Source of the DNA: a virus
DNA: 64,000 bases
Direction: 5' to 3' (one strand)
IMG/VR virus record: IMGVR_UViG_3300042463_000986
Location: 1 to 64,000 of that record
Under the pieces are notes generated by a model that saw only the letters and a list, made by a program, of their open reading frames with translations, was not told the DNA's origin and did not search any database. The position numbers were made by a program, and so were the translations under genes. Positions 7,437-14,109 of this stretch are shown one piece after another; within the stretch, counting starts at the first letter, position 1; every line of letters begins with the position of its first letter.

Positions 7437-8657
7437 TTAAATTGTTATTAATTGTGGTTTTGGTTTACTTAGTACCACCGGACTTTGTTGTGTAAATACA
7501 TCCATATTCATACCTTGTTGTTTTTTAGGTAAAAATACAGATATTGCTTCAATTTCTTTATGTTTTTCTTTAGGAAGTTCTATTTCAGGACAAGGAGATG
7601 GAGGTATTGTATAAATAAAATCTTTGTCTGAAGTATACATAAATCCATCTTCGTCAATTTTAACATTGATTAATTTATCAATATTACGTGCTCCTAAATG
7701 ATATGCACTTATTTCTTCATGTGTAGCTTTTCTCCAATTACTTCTATCAGAAGAATTTACATCTTCTTTATAATATAAAGAATTGTTAAAACTACTAGGC
7801 AAAACCTCAAACATATCTCCTATATTCTTATTGTTTCCATTTTTAGCCAAAGAAACTACAATATCTCCTATGTATATTCCAGGGAATATTTCTACTTTTT
7901 CTTTTTTCTTCTCTGTTTCACGTGGAACATTTGCTATATCTGCCCATTTTCCATTATAATAAACAGTCCTATTAAGCTGACAGTTTCCGTATATTTTATT
8001 TTCTGATAAATCAGGATCTACCCAACTTTGTTGATTTATACTAGCAGTTATTTCATCACTACTTATTATTTTAAAGACGGAATTTTCTGTAATAGTACAA
8101 TAAAAACTTGAATTAGCTACATGAGCTGGATGAAAACTTGTTCCTACAGGGTATCTTTTCTTAGCTTCTGTTATTAATGGATTTTCTTCAGGAACCGACT
8201 GTTCAATAAATATAGGCATTCCATACTTATATAATTCTTCAAATTTTTTATAATCATCATCATTATAACTTTCAGAATTATTGTAATGGAACTTTTTCGT
8301 ACTCCCATGTATAAATAAATAATTCGGATCTCTTCCCATAGGTTGAGCCATTTCATAACCAACTGAGACTAACCATTTTTCTGTATGTATCACATGTTTA
8401 ATAGAAGGCATTTTATAGTAGGTGCATGCAGGAATATCAATAAAAAGTTCATATTCATACCCATATAATACTTCATATGGTTCTATTTTATTATTTGCTC
8501 CTGTTCTATTTACATAAGCAAGAGGCTCCGTGTAGCTATCTATATAAAAAACAATACATATTTCTCCTTCTTCTATGGAATTATCTTTAAAATCTTCTTT
8601 TTTATGTCCAGAATGTTTCAGCACTCTAACTTTATCCCCTACTTTTACATTTTTCAT
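7437..8657 (-). CDS. Hypothetical protein with SH3-like start and a repeated YYNGKWA module, 406 aa
   Basis: The N-terminus VGDKVRVLKHSGHKKEDF looks like a small KOW/SH3-type beta-barrel. Residues about 165-270 hold a module running KRYPVGTSFHPAH to VYYNGKWADIANVPRE. The same module pattern occurs in the 226-aa frame at 8837-9517 (ERFPSGCSYED ... YDNGKWAVRTDVP). The C-terminal third has IPPSPCPEIELPKEK and a glutamine/proline-rich end. No enzyme motif is visible. It may be a multi-domain binding protein. Confidence 0.65.
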   Translation of the reverse strand: MKNVKVGDKVRVLKHSGHKKEDFKDNSIEEGEICIVFYIDSYTEPLAYVNRTGANNKIEPYEVLYGYEYELFIDIPACTYYKMPSIKHVIHTEKWLVSVGYEMAQPMGRDPNYLFIHGSTKKFHYNNSESYNDDDYKKFEELYKYGMPIFIEQSVPEENPLITEAKKRYPVGTSFHPAHVANSSFYCTITENSVFKIISSDEITASINQQSWVDPDLSENKIYGNCQLNRTVYYNGKWADIANVPRETEKKKEKVEIFPGIYIGDIVVSLAKNGNNKNIGDMFEVLPSSFNNSLYYKEDVNSSDRSNWRKATHEEISAYHLGARNIDKLINVKIDEDGFMYTSDKDFIYTIPPSPCPEIELPKEKHKEIEAISVFLPKKQQGMNMDVFTQQSPVVLSKPKPQLITI

Positions 8658-8670
8658 ACATAATAAATTA

Positions 8671-8701
8671 AAAAGAGGGAATAGTTACATTCCCTCTTTT
8701 T
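8671..8701 (-). terminator. Hairpin terminator after the 116-aa gene
   Basis: The stem GAGGGAAT / ATTCCCTC has a 6-base loop and is flanked by A and T runs on either side. It stands directly downstream of the stop at 8707 on the minus strand. The structure is a standard intrinsic terminator. Confidence 0.8.
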
Positions 8702-8706
8702 GTAAT

Positions 8707-9057
8707 TTAAAATCTCTGTAATAAAATTCTTTCAGCAAAATCTAATGCTGATTCCAATCCTTGCACTTGTTGATAAGCATCTAACTCATATTGTACATTG
8801 TAAGGAACAGCTGATTGAGCAGCAATTAATTCACGTCTAGCTGATGCTAAGTCTTTTTTGGTGGTAGCTATTGTTACTTCCAAATCTGACTTTGCAATTT
8901 GAACTTTTAAGTCCAGCTCCTCCGCTTCTAACTGTTGTTGGGATTTTGAAATTAAGTCTTTGTACTTTAATTCCATTTTCTCGTTTGGTACTGCATTCAA
9001 CATTTGTTGTGTTTGTGGACCCATTGCTGCTGGGATTACTTTTTGATTTTTCGCCAT
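8707..9057 (-). CDS. Coiled-coil hypothetical protein, 116 aa
   Basis: The start region MAKNQKVIPAAMGPQTQQ is followed by a long charged helix (QQQLEAEELDLKVQIAKSDLEV...). The first 73 codons overlap, in another frame, the 3' end of the 226-codon frame at 8837-9517. Its own terminator follows 6 bases after the stop. Helical, probably oligomeric; function unknown. Confidence 0.65.
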   Translation of the reverse strand: MAKNQKVIPAAMGPQTQQMLNAVPNEKMELKYKDLISKSQQQLEAEELDLKVQIAKSDLEVTIATTKKDLASARRELIAAQSAVPYNVQYELDAYQQVQGLESALDFAERILLQRF

Positions 9058-9517
9058 TTTGATCTGTATTTATTGTTTTATGTTTAATAATTTTTGCGTA
9101 TTCTTCTTTTACAGGAACATCAGTACGTACAGCCCACTTACCATTATCATAAACCAATCCCTTACCTTCTTTTAAAGCTATCCTTGATTCAGACCACCAA
9201 TATGGATAATTATATTTAATGTTTTTATGATGACTTCCCATTGTATCTTCATAAGAACATCCACTTGGAAATCTTTCCATAGCTTCTTGAAGGAGTGCAT
9301 CTTTTTCTGTGGCAAAATAGAGGTCGTATTTACCTTCATTTCCTATACGATAATCATCTTTATTACCATTTTCCCATAATACTCTTACCCAATCATATTT
9401 TAATTTATCTACTATAACACCTGTTTTTCCTTCTCCTCCATCTTGTTCATCATAACACCAATCTTTTCCTCTTACCACTTTAGCCCCAATTATGGGGTAT
9501 TTAACTGATATACTCAT
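8837..9517 (-). CDS. Hypothetical YDNGKWA-module protein with an overprinted C-terminus, 226 aa
   Basis: Residues 1-150 form a plausible domain: a GAKVVRGKDWCYD start, then ERFPSGCSYED ... YDNGKWAVRTDVPVKEE, matching the module in the 406-aa protein at 7437-8657. The last 73 residues are read from the same DNA as the 116-aa coiled-coil gene in a different frame and are Ser/Asn/Lys-rich. Either the two genes truly overlap by 221 bases, or the original stop was lost and the tail is incidental. A frameshift joining the frames is also possible. The ATG overlaps the stop of the upstream gene. Confidence 0.55.
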   Translation of the reverse strand: MSISVKYPIIGAKVVRGKDWCYDEQDGGEGKTGVIVDKLKYDWVRVLWENGNKDDYRIGNEGKYDLYFATEKDALLQEAMERFPSGCSYEDTMGSHHKNIKYNYPYWWSESRIALKEGKGLVYDNGKWAVRTDVPVKEEYAKIIKHKTINTDQNGEKSKSNPSSNGSTNTTNVECSTKRENGIKVQRLNFKIPTTVRSGGAGLKSSNCKVRFGSNNSYHQKRLSIS

Positions 9518-9849
9518 GCTGTTTCATTTACGCAGTCAAAAATGTGTTTTATTCTCATATTCCAATATTTTTTACTATGTAATGAGTACCAATATCTTCC
9601 TTTTGGAAAATTTTTCCATAATATAGGAGCTTTATGGTACAATTCTGGTAAACATTCTATTAAAAAATAAGTAGTAGAGTGATTCCATTCTCTATATAAT
9701 TTTCTAATTTTAGTATTTGATTTATAATTGTCAATTATTATACGATGTATATAAAAACACATTCCATTATCAAGATTTGGATCTTCCACTGTAAAATCTA
9801 ACAGTTTTTTGTAAAATTCGTGTCTATCTTTTTTTGTTAACTTTGCCAT
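9514..9849 (-). CDS. Hypothetical protein, paralogue of the 10056-10331 product, 111 aa
   Basis: The protein shares the pattern RHxxYKxLL ... DP ... G-C-Y ... LPELYxKAPxxW ... YW ... RIxxIxxCxxET with the 91-aa protein encoded at 10056-10331. The two are separated by one unrelated 66-aa gene, which points to a local duplication followed by divergence. It is rich in Tyr, Trp and His and has no known domain. It overlaps the downstream 226-aa frame by ATGA. Confidence 0.65.
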   Translation of the reverse strand: MAKLTKKDRHEFYKKLLDFTVEDPNLDNGMCFYIHRIIIDNYKSNTKIRKLYREWNHSTTYFLIECLPELYHKAPILWKNFPKGRYWYSLHSKKYWNMRIKHIFDCVNETA

Positions 9850-9852
9850 ATT

Positions 9853-10053
9853 TCAAATATTTAATGCTTGTTCAAATCCACAATGAAATATAGTTGATAA
9901 TAAAGAAGACAAATCTACAGAATCTTTTATTTCAAATTCCATTTTATAAAAACTATGTTCTCCTTCTTTTTCAAGGATTTTAAACAAAGAGGCATCAAGA
10001 TGTTCTATAATATAAAAAGCTCTGTCTTTTGGTAAATAAATTCTATATTTCAT
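9853..10053 (-). CDS. Hypothetical protein, 66 aa
   Basis: Small unrecognised protein with a beta-alpha-beta look (YRIYLPKDRAFYIIEHL ... HSFYKMEFEIKD). It sits between the two paralogous genes and is separated by 2-3 bases from each, so all three are probably translated from one message. No motif visible. Confidence 0.6.
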   Translation of the reverse strand: MKYRIYLPKDRAFYIIEHLDASLFKILEKEGEHSFYKMEFEIKDSVDLSSLLSTIFHCGFEQALNI

Positions 10054-10055
10054 AA

Positions 10056-10331
10056 TTATTTTGTTTCTTCAATACATTGTTCAATAATAGCTATTCTTTT
10101 TTCCCATCCTTCATATGTTGTAGGAAACCAGTATGAAAAAAAGTTTTTTTTCCATTTTTTAGGAGCTTTTTCATATAATTCTGGTAATAATTCCTCCATA
10201 CGATAGCATAACGTTATTCCAAGAGTAGTGCAGTTTGCTAAATAATAACATATTCCTTGTCTTACCTCTGGGTCTGCACAAACTATTTTTAATAATTGTT
10301 TATATAATTTATGTCTTTCTCTTTTATTCAT
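10056..10331 (-). CDS. Hypothetical protein, paralogue of the 9514-9849 product, 91 aa
   Basis: It shares LPELYEKAPKKWKK, the N-terminal KRERHKLYKQLL and the C-terminal RIAIIEQCIEET with its neighbour at 9514-9849, but lacks about 20 central residues. It has four cysteines (two within CADPEVRQGICYY). The duplication suggests a gene family under selection for variation. Function unknown. Confidence 0.65.
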   Translation of the reverse strand: MNKRERHKLYKQLLKIVCADPEVRQGICYYLANCTTLGITLCYRMEELLPELYEKAPKKWKKNFFSYWFPTTYEGWEKRIAIIEQCIEETK

Positions 10332-10338
10332 AATATAT

Positions 10339-10743
10339 TTAATTTAATTCATATGTAAGTGCTAATTCTCTTGATTTTAATGATTTAAATACCATTAAAG
10401 TGAGTGTACCAGAAACATTATTCCTAATAAAACACACTTTACAGGTTTCTCCTGATTCATAATCATAAGCATTAAACATATCACTTGTATAATCTTGTTC
10501 TTCTTTTTTGGAAATATTTTTTCCTACAGAAATAATACTCTTAGCTTTAGCATGGATAATAATAATGTTGCTTTCTATTGTGATTTTAATATTAGCATCT
10601 TCCTCCACCACTCTGGTTTCCCATTTGTCTAATAGGTTGTTATAAACAGAGATTTCTGTTTTTGAACATATGTAAGAAGATGATTGTGCGTTTGATATAC
10701 TACTAAAAAGTAATATGAGCAATAAAATAAATAATTTTTTCAT
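10339..10743 (-). CDS. Exported hypothetical protein, 134 aa
   Basis: The first 19 residues (MKKLFILLLILLFSSISNA, then QSS) form a classic signal peptide with a predicted cleavage after SNA. The mature part is beta-rich with three cysteines, two of them in CKVC near residue 105. Phage proteins exported to the periplasm often act in lysis or exclusion of other phages. It lies upstream, in the direction of transcription, of the paralogue pair. The signal peptide is clear; the function is unknown. Confidence 0.7.
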   Translation of the reverse strand: MKKLFILLLILLFSSISNAQSSSYICSKTEISVYNNLLDKWETRVVEEDANIKITIESNIIIIHAKAKSIISVGKNISKKEEQDYTSDMFNAYDYESGETCKVCFIRNNVSGTLTLMVFKSLKSRELALTYELN

Positions 10744-10758
10744 GTGTGTGTAATTTAA

Positions 10759-10783
10759 GCCCTCCCATTATATATGAGAGGGC
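10759..10783 (-). terminator. Hairpin after the 51-aa gene
   Basis: GCCCTC / GAGGGC arms with an AT-rich loop lie just past the stop at 10791 on the minus strand. The following T-run is weak (TTAAATT), so it may be partial. It separates the 51-aa gene from the exported protein. Confidence 0.6.
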
Positions 10784-10790
10784 TGATTAA

Positions 10791-10946
10791 TTAATTAAAC
10801 AAGCATTCTTTTTTGCTTGCTTTTGCTGCCAGCATAACTTTGTCTATGAATTTAATAGCAGATCTTTTTGCTTTATCTGCTGTAAAAACTCTTATTCTGC
10901 TTCTATTTAATCTTCTAGAAGTAAAAACTAATGTTGCTTTTGGCAT
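10791..10946 (-). CDS. Small basic hypothetical protein, 51 aa
   Basis: The ATG at 10946 opens a 51-codon frame. The product is strongly basic (TSRRLNRSRIRVFTADKAKRSAIKF ... in outline, 14 Lys/Arg) with a C-terminal helix AAKASKKECLF. It is bracketed by terminators on both sides, consistent with its own transcription unit. A small nucleic-acid-binding role is possible. Confidence 0.55.
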   Translation of the reverse strand: MPKATLVFTSRRLNRSRIRVFTADKAKRSAIKFIDKVMLAAKASKKECLFN

Positions 10947-10982
10947 ATTATGGGTTTTTGATGAAAAGATTGATAAAAAAGG

Positions 10983-11008
10983 GCCCTTAACACCTTTGCA
11001 TTAAGGGC
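10983..11008 (-). terminator. Intrinsic terminator after the 77-aa gene
   Basis: GCCCTTAA / TTAAGGGC arms are followed on the minus strand by CC and a run of seven Ts. It lies 8 bases past the stop of the gene at 11017. The form is typical of an intrinsic terminator. Confidence 0.85.
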
Positions 11009-11016
11009 TTGCTTTC

Positions 11017-11250
11017 TCACACATCACAATCAATATGATTGGTGCTTCTTCCATGTAACAAAGAAGCATTAACAACTTTACACCACTCCTCAAAAGAATA
11101 AGTTTGAGAAGGGTACACAGTGGATTGAACTTTTGGATCATTAACTAATTTAATTACAATCTTTTTCTTTGTATCAAGATTTTTAATTGAATTAGTTAGA
11201 GCTACAAAAAATTCTACAATAACTTCTAAAAATAAATTAATTTCCGTCAT
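11017..11250 (-). CDS. Hypothetical protein, 77 aa
   Basis: Unrecognised. The N-terminus is a hydrophobic amphipathic helix (INLFLEVIVEFFVALTNSI), followed by a basic segment (KKKIVIKLV) and an aromatic region. The hydrophobic start is short for a signal peptide and contains glutamates, so it is more likely cytosolic or membrane-associated. It has its own terminator. Confidence 0.6.
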   Translation of the reverse strand: MTEINLFLEVIVEFFVALTNSIKNLDTKKKIVIKLVNDPKVQSTVYPSQTYSFEEWCKVVNASLLHGRSTNHIDCDV

Positions 11251-11275
11251 TTTATTTAATTTTTAATTAAAAAAT

Positions 11276-11722
11276 CTATTCCCAGTTCCAAAATTGGTCT
11301 TCATCTTCTAAAAATGAAGAAGCATCTTCTTCAGCATCTTCTTCAAAACATACAGAAATGGTCACTTTTCCTTCATATAATGTAGGAATATCACCTTCTT
11401 CCGTCTCGATTTCTATATATCCATCCCAATCAGACAATACACTATTAAGATCTACAATAGTCATATCTCTTAATTCATCTGTAAATTCTCCCTCATCCCA
11501 CCAAGCTAATTGGTCTGGAGTGGCTAATACAATTGGCTGATCATCAGGATTTTGCATTTCTGCAATAATATAAGGTTCAACAGGAGCTCCATGTAAAGCA
11601 ATGTACTTTTCCATATCATTAGGAATTTTGTGCAATGCATATACAGAGTCTGCCCCCATAAACATCATACCTAATTCTAATTCTTTAGGCATATAAGATT
11701 TCATTACAATTTTTGCTAACAT
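11276..11722 (-). CDS. Acidic hypothetical protein, 148 aa
   Basis: The protein is strongly acidic, especially at the C-terminus (FEEDAEEDASSFLEDEDQFWNWE). The central part has WWDEGEFTDELRDMTIVDLNSVLSDWDG. Acidic surfaces of this kind are seen in DNA-mimic inhibitors, but composition alone does not establish that. No catalytic motif is visible. Confidence 0.65.
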   Translation of the reverse strand: MLAKIVMKSYMPKELELGMMFMGADSVYALHKIPNDMEKYIALHGAPVEPYIIAEMQNPDDQPIVLATPDQLAWWDEGEFTDELRDMTIVDLNSVLSDWDGYIEIETEEGDIPTLYEGKVTISVCFEEDAEEDASSFLEDEDQFWNWE

Positions 11723-11751
11723 AAAATAATTTTTGATGGTGATGTAAAAAT

Positions 11752-11777
11752 CTCCCCCATATATGTATATGAGGGAG
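11752..11777 (-). terminator. Hairpin after the 45-aa gene
   Basis: CTCCCCCATAT / ATATGAGGGAG arms form a long stem, followed on the minus strand by ATTTTTAC. It lies just past the stop at 11785 and upstream of the acidic protein gene. It is probably an intrinsic terminator. Confidence 0.75.
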
Positions 11778-11784
11778 CCTAAAA

Positions 11785-11922
11785 TTAATAACCTAATTCT
11801 GCCAATTGAGATTCTTGTGCCTGGATATGTATAATTCCTTTAGAAACCCAGAATTGATACATAAATGATGCAATTTCCTTAAAAACATTAAATTCTTGTG
11901 CTGTGAGTGTGATTTTTTTCAT
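11785..11922 (-). CDS. Hypothetical protein, 45 aa
   Basis: I choose the internal ATG at 11922 (MKKITLTAQEFNVF), because an upstream start would overlap the lipoprotein gene in another frame. The peptide is a single amphipathic helix followed by a helix ending QAQESQLAELGY. Function unknown. Confidence 0.5.
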   Translation of the reverse strand: MKKITLTAQEFNVFKEIASFMYQFWVSKGIIHIQAQESQLAELGY

Positions 11923-11932
11923 TTGATTTGAT

Positions 11933-12076
11933 TTAAAATGTACTGTAAGCTTTTTTGTGTACAACATATCTACAACCTGTTTTTGGTGCAGAACATGATG
12001 TGAGCATAAGTATTATCCAAGCTAATAAAGCTAGATATAATGCTAAAATAATTAATGATTCTTTGTTTGATTTCAT
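11933..12076 (-). CDS. Small predicted lipoprotein, 47 aa
   Basis: The ATG at 12076 opens a 47-codon frame. A positive N-terminus is followed by a hydrophobic core (LIILALYLALLAWIILML) and a lipobox ending T-S-C at Cys28. The mature peptide would be about 20 residues with a second cysteine. Lipid attachment would place it in the envelope, where phages use small lipoproteins for superinfection exclusion or lysis. The start overlaps the stop of the upstream gene by ATGA-type spacing. Confidence 0.6.
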   Translation of the reverse strand: MKSNKESLIILALYLALLAWIILMLTSCSAPKTGCRYVVHKKAYSTF

Positions 12077-12330
12077 AATTTAACAGTTTTAATATCTCTT
12101 CTTTGAGTAAATTTTTCATCACTTGCTGTTCTTAATATCTCTCTTTCTGAAATTCCTGTCACTTTAGCTATGCTTGTAACAGATTTAAAACGAGATTTAT
12201 CATACCAGCATTTTTTTAAAATGTTTATTCTCATTGTAGGAATATCCAGATTTTCCCCCTCAACAGGATTTATATCTGGATATTTCTGACAAAGATGTTT
12301 AAAATTTAATTGTCTTCTTTTTTCTGTCAC
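12073..12330 (-). CDS. Small DNA-binding-like protein with helix-turn-helix, 85 aa
   Basis: Residues about 50-70 (VTSIAKVTGISEREILRTA) have helix-turn-helix spacing with a Gly at the turn. Both ends are basic. It could be a local transcription regulator of the envelope-directed genes around it. It overlaps its neighbours by ATGA on each side. The HTH is suggested by pattern only. Confidence 0.5.
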   Translation of the reverse strand: MTEKRRQLNFKHLCQKYPDINPVEGENLDIPTMRINILKKCWYDKSRFKSVTSIAKVTGISEREILRTASDEKFTQRRDIKTVKL

Positions 12331-12692
12331 AATCTAATAATTTTAACATTATTTAATTTAGTGGCTTTTTGTTTCCACCCTATTAATACGTCAATTCTCT
12401 TTTTATATCTTTTGTTCATAACATCATGAACACGATATACACCATTAAACCTCCCAGCATTGGTGATTCTCACTTTAGAACCCCATTTAAACTTTTTCTT
12501 TAAATCCCTACTAACAGCTAGTATTTTATGTTTCTCTGGAGTTTTTAAATCAATTTTAAATCCACTGGCTGTAACATCTGGGTTAGCATCTGTTTCTTTA
12601 ATAGATGGTCTGTACGTCGTTAATGTAATATTCTCTATAAAATTATTATTTGAGAATACAGACATAGTCATAAACAATAATAGTGTTTTCAT
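12327..12692 (-). CDS. 3D-domain (MltA/RlpA-like) peptidoglycan protein, 121 aa
   Basis: A short hydrophobic N-terminus (MKTLLLFMTMSVF) may be a signal peptide. The rest matches the 3D double-psi beta-barrel domain: TTYRP, TDANPDVTASGFK (residues 35-46), KILAVSRDL, WGSKVRI, then GVYRVHDVMNKRYKKRIDV (84-102), where the Asp/Asn/Asp positions are the family signature. Related domains cleave or bind peptidoglycan. No other lytic enzyme is visible in the window, so it is the best candidate cell-wall enzyme here. Catalysis is inferred. Confidence 0.7.
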   Translation of the reverse strand: MKTLLLFMTMSVFSNNNFIENITLTTYRPSIKETDANPDVTASGFKIDLKTPEKHKILAVSRDLKKKFKWGSKVRITNAGRFNGVYRVHDVMNKRYKKRIDVLIGWKQKATKLNNVKIIRL

Positions 12693-13195
12693 AAATCATT
12701 TAATTGTCTTTTTAATAATAATTGTTTTCGTTTAAGCTCAATAAGGTCTTGTGGTATGTCTTCTTTTAAAATATTTGATCTGGCAGTTAAAAGTTTAGTA
12801 ACATAATATCCTGATAATTTTTCAGATTGTTTTTTAGAATATTTTTTTGAATAACCTCTATTTTTATCAAGATTTTCAATAGTCCATTTTTTTCTATATT
12901 CTCGGATTTCTTTTTTATGTTCTTTATAATATAGTTTATCTCTTTTAATTTTTGTCTCTCTAAAAACAGGATCAATTTTTCTTTTTAATTTTACATATTC
13001 TCTTCTGCTTTTTTTATATTTTTCTATATTATTTTTTCTATATTTCTCACTAATTTCCATACCTCTTTTAGAACATCTATAGTTTTTTTTAACTCTAATT
13101 TCTCCAGAAACTACCTTATATTTTTGTTCAGAAACACACCATCTTGTACCACCACAATGTGGACATATCTTATCTGGAATATCTATTGTAGGCAT
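12689..13195 (-). CDS. Zinc-ribbon, lysine-rich hypothetical protein, 168 aa
   Basis: The N-terminus has CPHCGGTRWC (Cys11, 14, 20) and a further Cys41, suggesting a partly degenerate zinc ribbon. The middle is a very basic helical stretch with repeated KK/KY/RR patterns. The C-terminus (IPQDLIELKRKQLLLKRQL) resembles the tail of proteins widespread in phages and often found beside HNH nucleases. No HNH motif is visible. It probably binds nucleic acid. Confidence 0.6.
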   Translation of the reverse strand: MPTIDIPDKICPHCGGTRWCVSEQKYKVVSGEIRVKKNYRCSKRGMEISEKYRKNNIEKYKKSRREYVKLKRKIDPVFRETKIKRDKLYYKEHKKEIREYRKKWTIENLDKNRGYSKKYSKKQSEKLSGYYVTKLLTARSNILKEDIPQDLIELKRKQLLLKRQLNDL

Positions 13196-13202
13196 GAATT
13201 AA

Positions 13203-13418
13203 TTATTTAAGAAATTCAATTTCAATAGGTGTTCCTGTGAGCTTTTTGTAAATTAGCTGTGTTTTAGCTGCAGAAATAGCAGCTGAATAAGCTTGAACAG
13301 ATCCTTGAGCAGCTTTAAAATCTTTTGTTTTGTCAAAATTGTCTTTTAATTTATCACCAATATCTTGGCAAGCTTCTCTAACATCAGTGATTGTTACGGT
13401 TTTTTTACTTTTTGACAT
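13203..13418 (-). CDS. Hypothetical helical protein, 71 aa
   Basis: Small helical protein with SVQAYSAAISAAKTQLIYKKLTG in its C-terminal half and a charged N-terminus. The leader before the ATG is A/T-rich without a Shine-Dalgarno, as elsewhere here. This kind of small protein with a conserved K-x-T-G end is familiar from Bacteroidota phages, but its role is unknown. Confidence 0.65.
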   Translation of the reverse strand: MSKSKKTVTITDVREACQDIGDKLKDNFDKTKDFKAAQGSVQAYSAAISAAKTQLIYKKLTGTPIEIEFLK

Positions 13419-13479
13419 GATTTTTGTTTTTTTTTAAATTAATAAATATATATTATGCTTAAAGCTACCTAATAATAAA

Positions 13480-13507
13480 AAAGGGAGCAGCATAGAAATG
13501 CACCCCC
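13480..13507 (-). terminator. Probable terminator downstream of the tRNA-like gene
   Basis: Imperfect arms (GGGAGCAGCAT / ATGCACCCCC) are followed on the minus strand by TTTTTTATT. It lies about 25 bases past the 3' end of the tRNA-like element at 13532-13618, where an RNA operon would end. Confidence 0.6.
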
Positions 13508-13531
13508 GTATTAAAACTAAAACTAACAAAG

Positions 13532-13618
13532 TTAGAGAGACAGGATTCGAACCTGTAAAATTCACCGTAGCTTGTTTAAGGCAACAGTATAGCGTCTAAC
13601 CAATTTCACCACTCTCTA
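13532..13618 (-). tRNA. Leucine-type tRNA-like element with a non-canonical anticodon arm
   Basis: The 7-bp acceptor (UAGAGAG / CUCUCUA), the leucine-like D arm (GUG...UUAGACGC) and a perfect T arm (ACAGG-UUCGAAU-CCUGU) are clear, with discriminator A. The length (87 nt) suits a class II leucine tRNA. The anticodon arm does not fold normally. The best stem is UUG/CAA around CCUUAAA, or UGUU/AACA around GCCUUA, and neither gives U33 plus a 5-bp stem. I therefore assign no anticodon. It may be a decayed tRNA or a tRNA mimic. Confidence 0.55.
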
Positions 13619-13626
13619 ATAAAATA

Positions 13627-13689
13627 TTTGTTGCTATCTTTTGGACGTAGATTATTTAATCACCCAACGTTTTAATGGTGTACAACAAA
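13627..13689 (-). ncRNA. Short cloverleaf-like RNA candidate
   Basis: TTTGTTG and CAACAAA close a 63-base segment with 7 bp. Inside, in order, are CACC/GGGUG, GAUU/AAUC and CUA/UAG small hairpins, which gives a four-way-junction outline. It is too short for a normal tRNA and lacks the T-loop consensus. It sits 8 bases from the preceding tRNA-like element, in the same orientation. It could be a degraded tRNA or a spacer hairpin. Confidence 0.3.
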
Positions 13690-13697
13690 TAATGTTT

Positions 13698-14090
13698 TTA
13701 AATTAAATTATTATTTAATATATGATCAAATGCTGCTGAATATGCTTCTTGTGGTGATTTATGTCCATTAAATGATTGATGTTTATTGTCATTATTCTGA
13801 ATATTGGCTGAATAAAATCTACCATCATGATTAATATACATTGTAACACCAACCCAAATACCGTAATTAATTCTTAAAAATTCCACAACTTGCCATTGTT
13901 GATATTTGGTAATTACAAGATTGCCACCAATCCCAATATCACTATCCAAATCTTCTAATCGCCAATCAGTCATATCAGTATATGAATCTTCAGTCATTTT
14001 AACCCAATATCTATCTGATTTAACAACCAATCCTTTTTCTTTAAGTAATTTAGCTTGTTCAAATGTTACGTAATTTGGTTTTATTTCCAT
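13698..14090 (-). CDS. Hypothetical protein, 130 aa
   Basis: The N-terminus (YVTFEQAKLLKEKG) and the tail (QSFNGHKSPQEAYSAAFDHIL) match a pattern seen in many phage and mobile-element proteins of unknown function. The N-terminal FxQAKxLKEKGF pattern and a downstream WQVxEFLR segment are usually found together. No active site is visible. It is flanked by tRNA-like elements on both sides, a common place for small accessory genes. Confidence 0.65.
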   Translation of the reverse strand: MEIKPNYVTFEQAKLLKEKGLVVKSDRYWVKMTEDSYTDMTDWRLEDLDSDIGIGGNLVITKYQQWQVVEFLRINYGIWVGVTMYINHDGRFYSANIQNNDNKHQSFNGHKSPQEAYSAAFDHILNNNLI

Positions 14091-14109
14091 ACGATTTATT
14101 TTTAATAAG

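Noticed and set aside
10813-11004. Plus-strand open frame of 63 codons
   Set aside because: It is antisense to the 51-aa basic gene and runs through the terminator of the next gene.
13532-13618. Suppressor tRNA and recoded stop codons
   Set aside because: TAA, TAG and TGA all end genes normally here, and long genes contain none of them in frame; the UUA anticodon reading is structurally poor.
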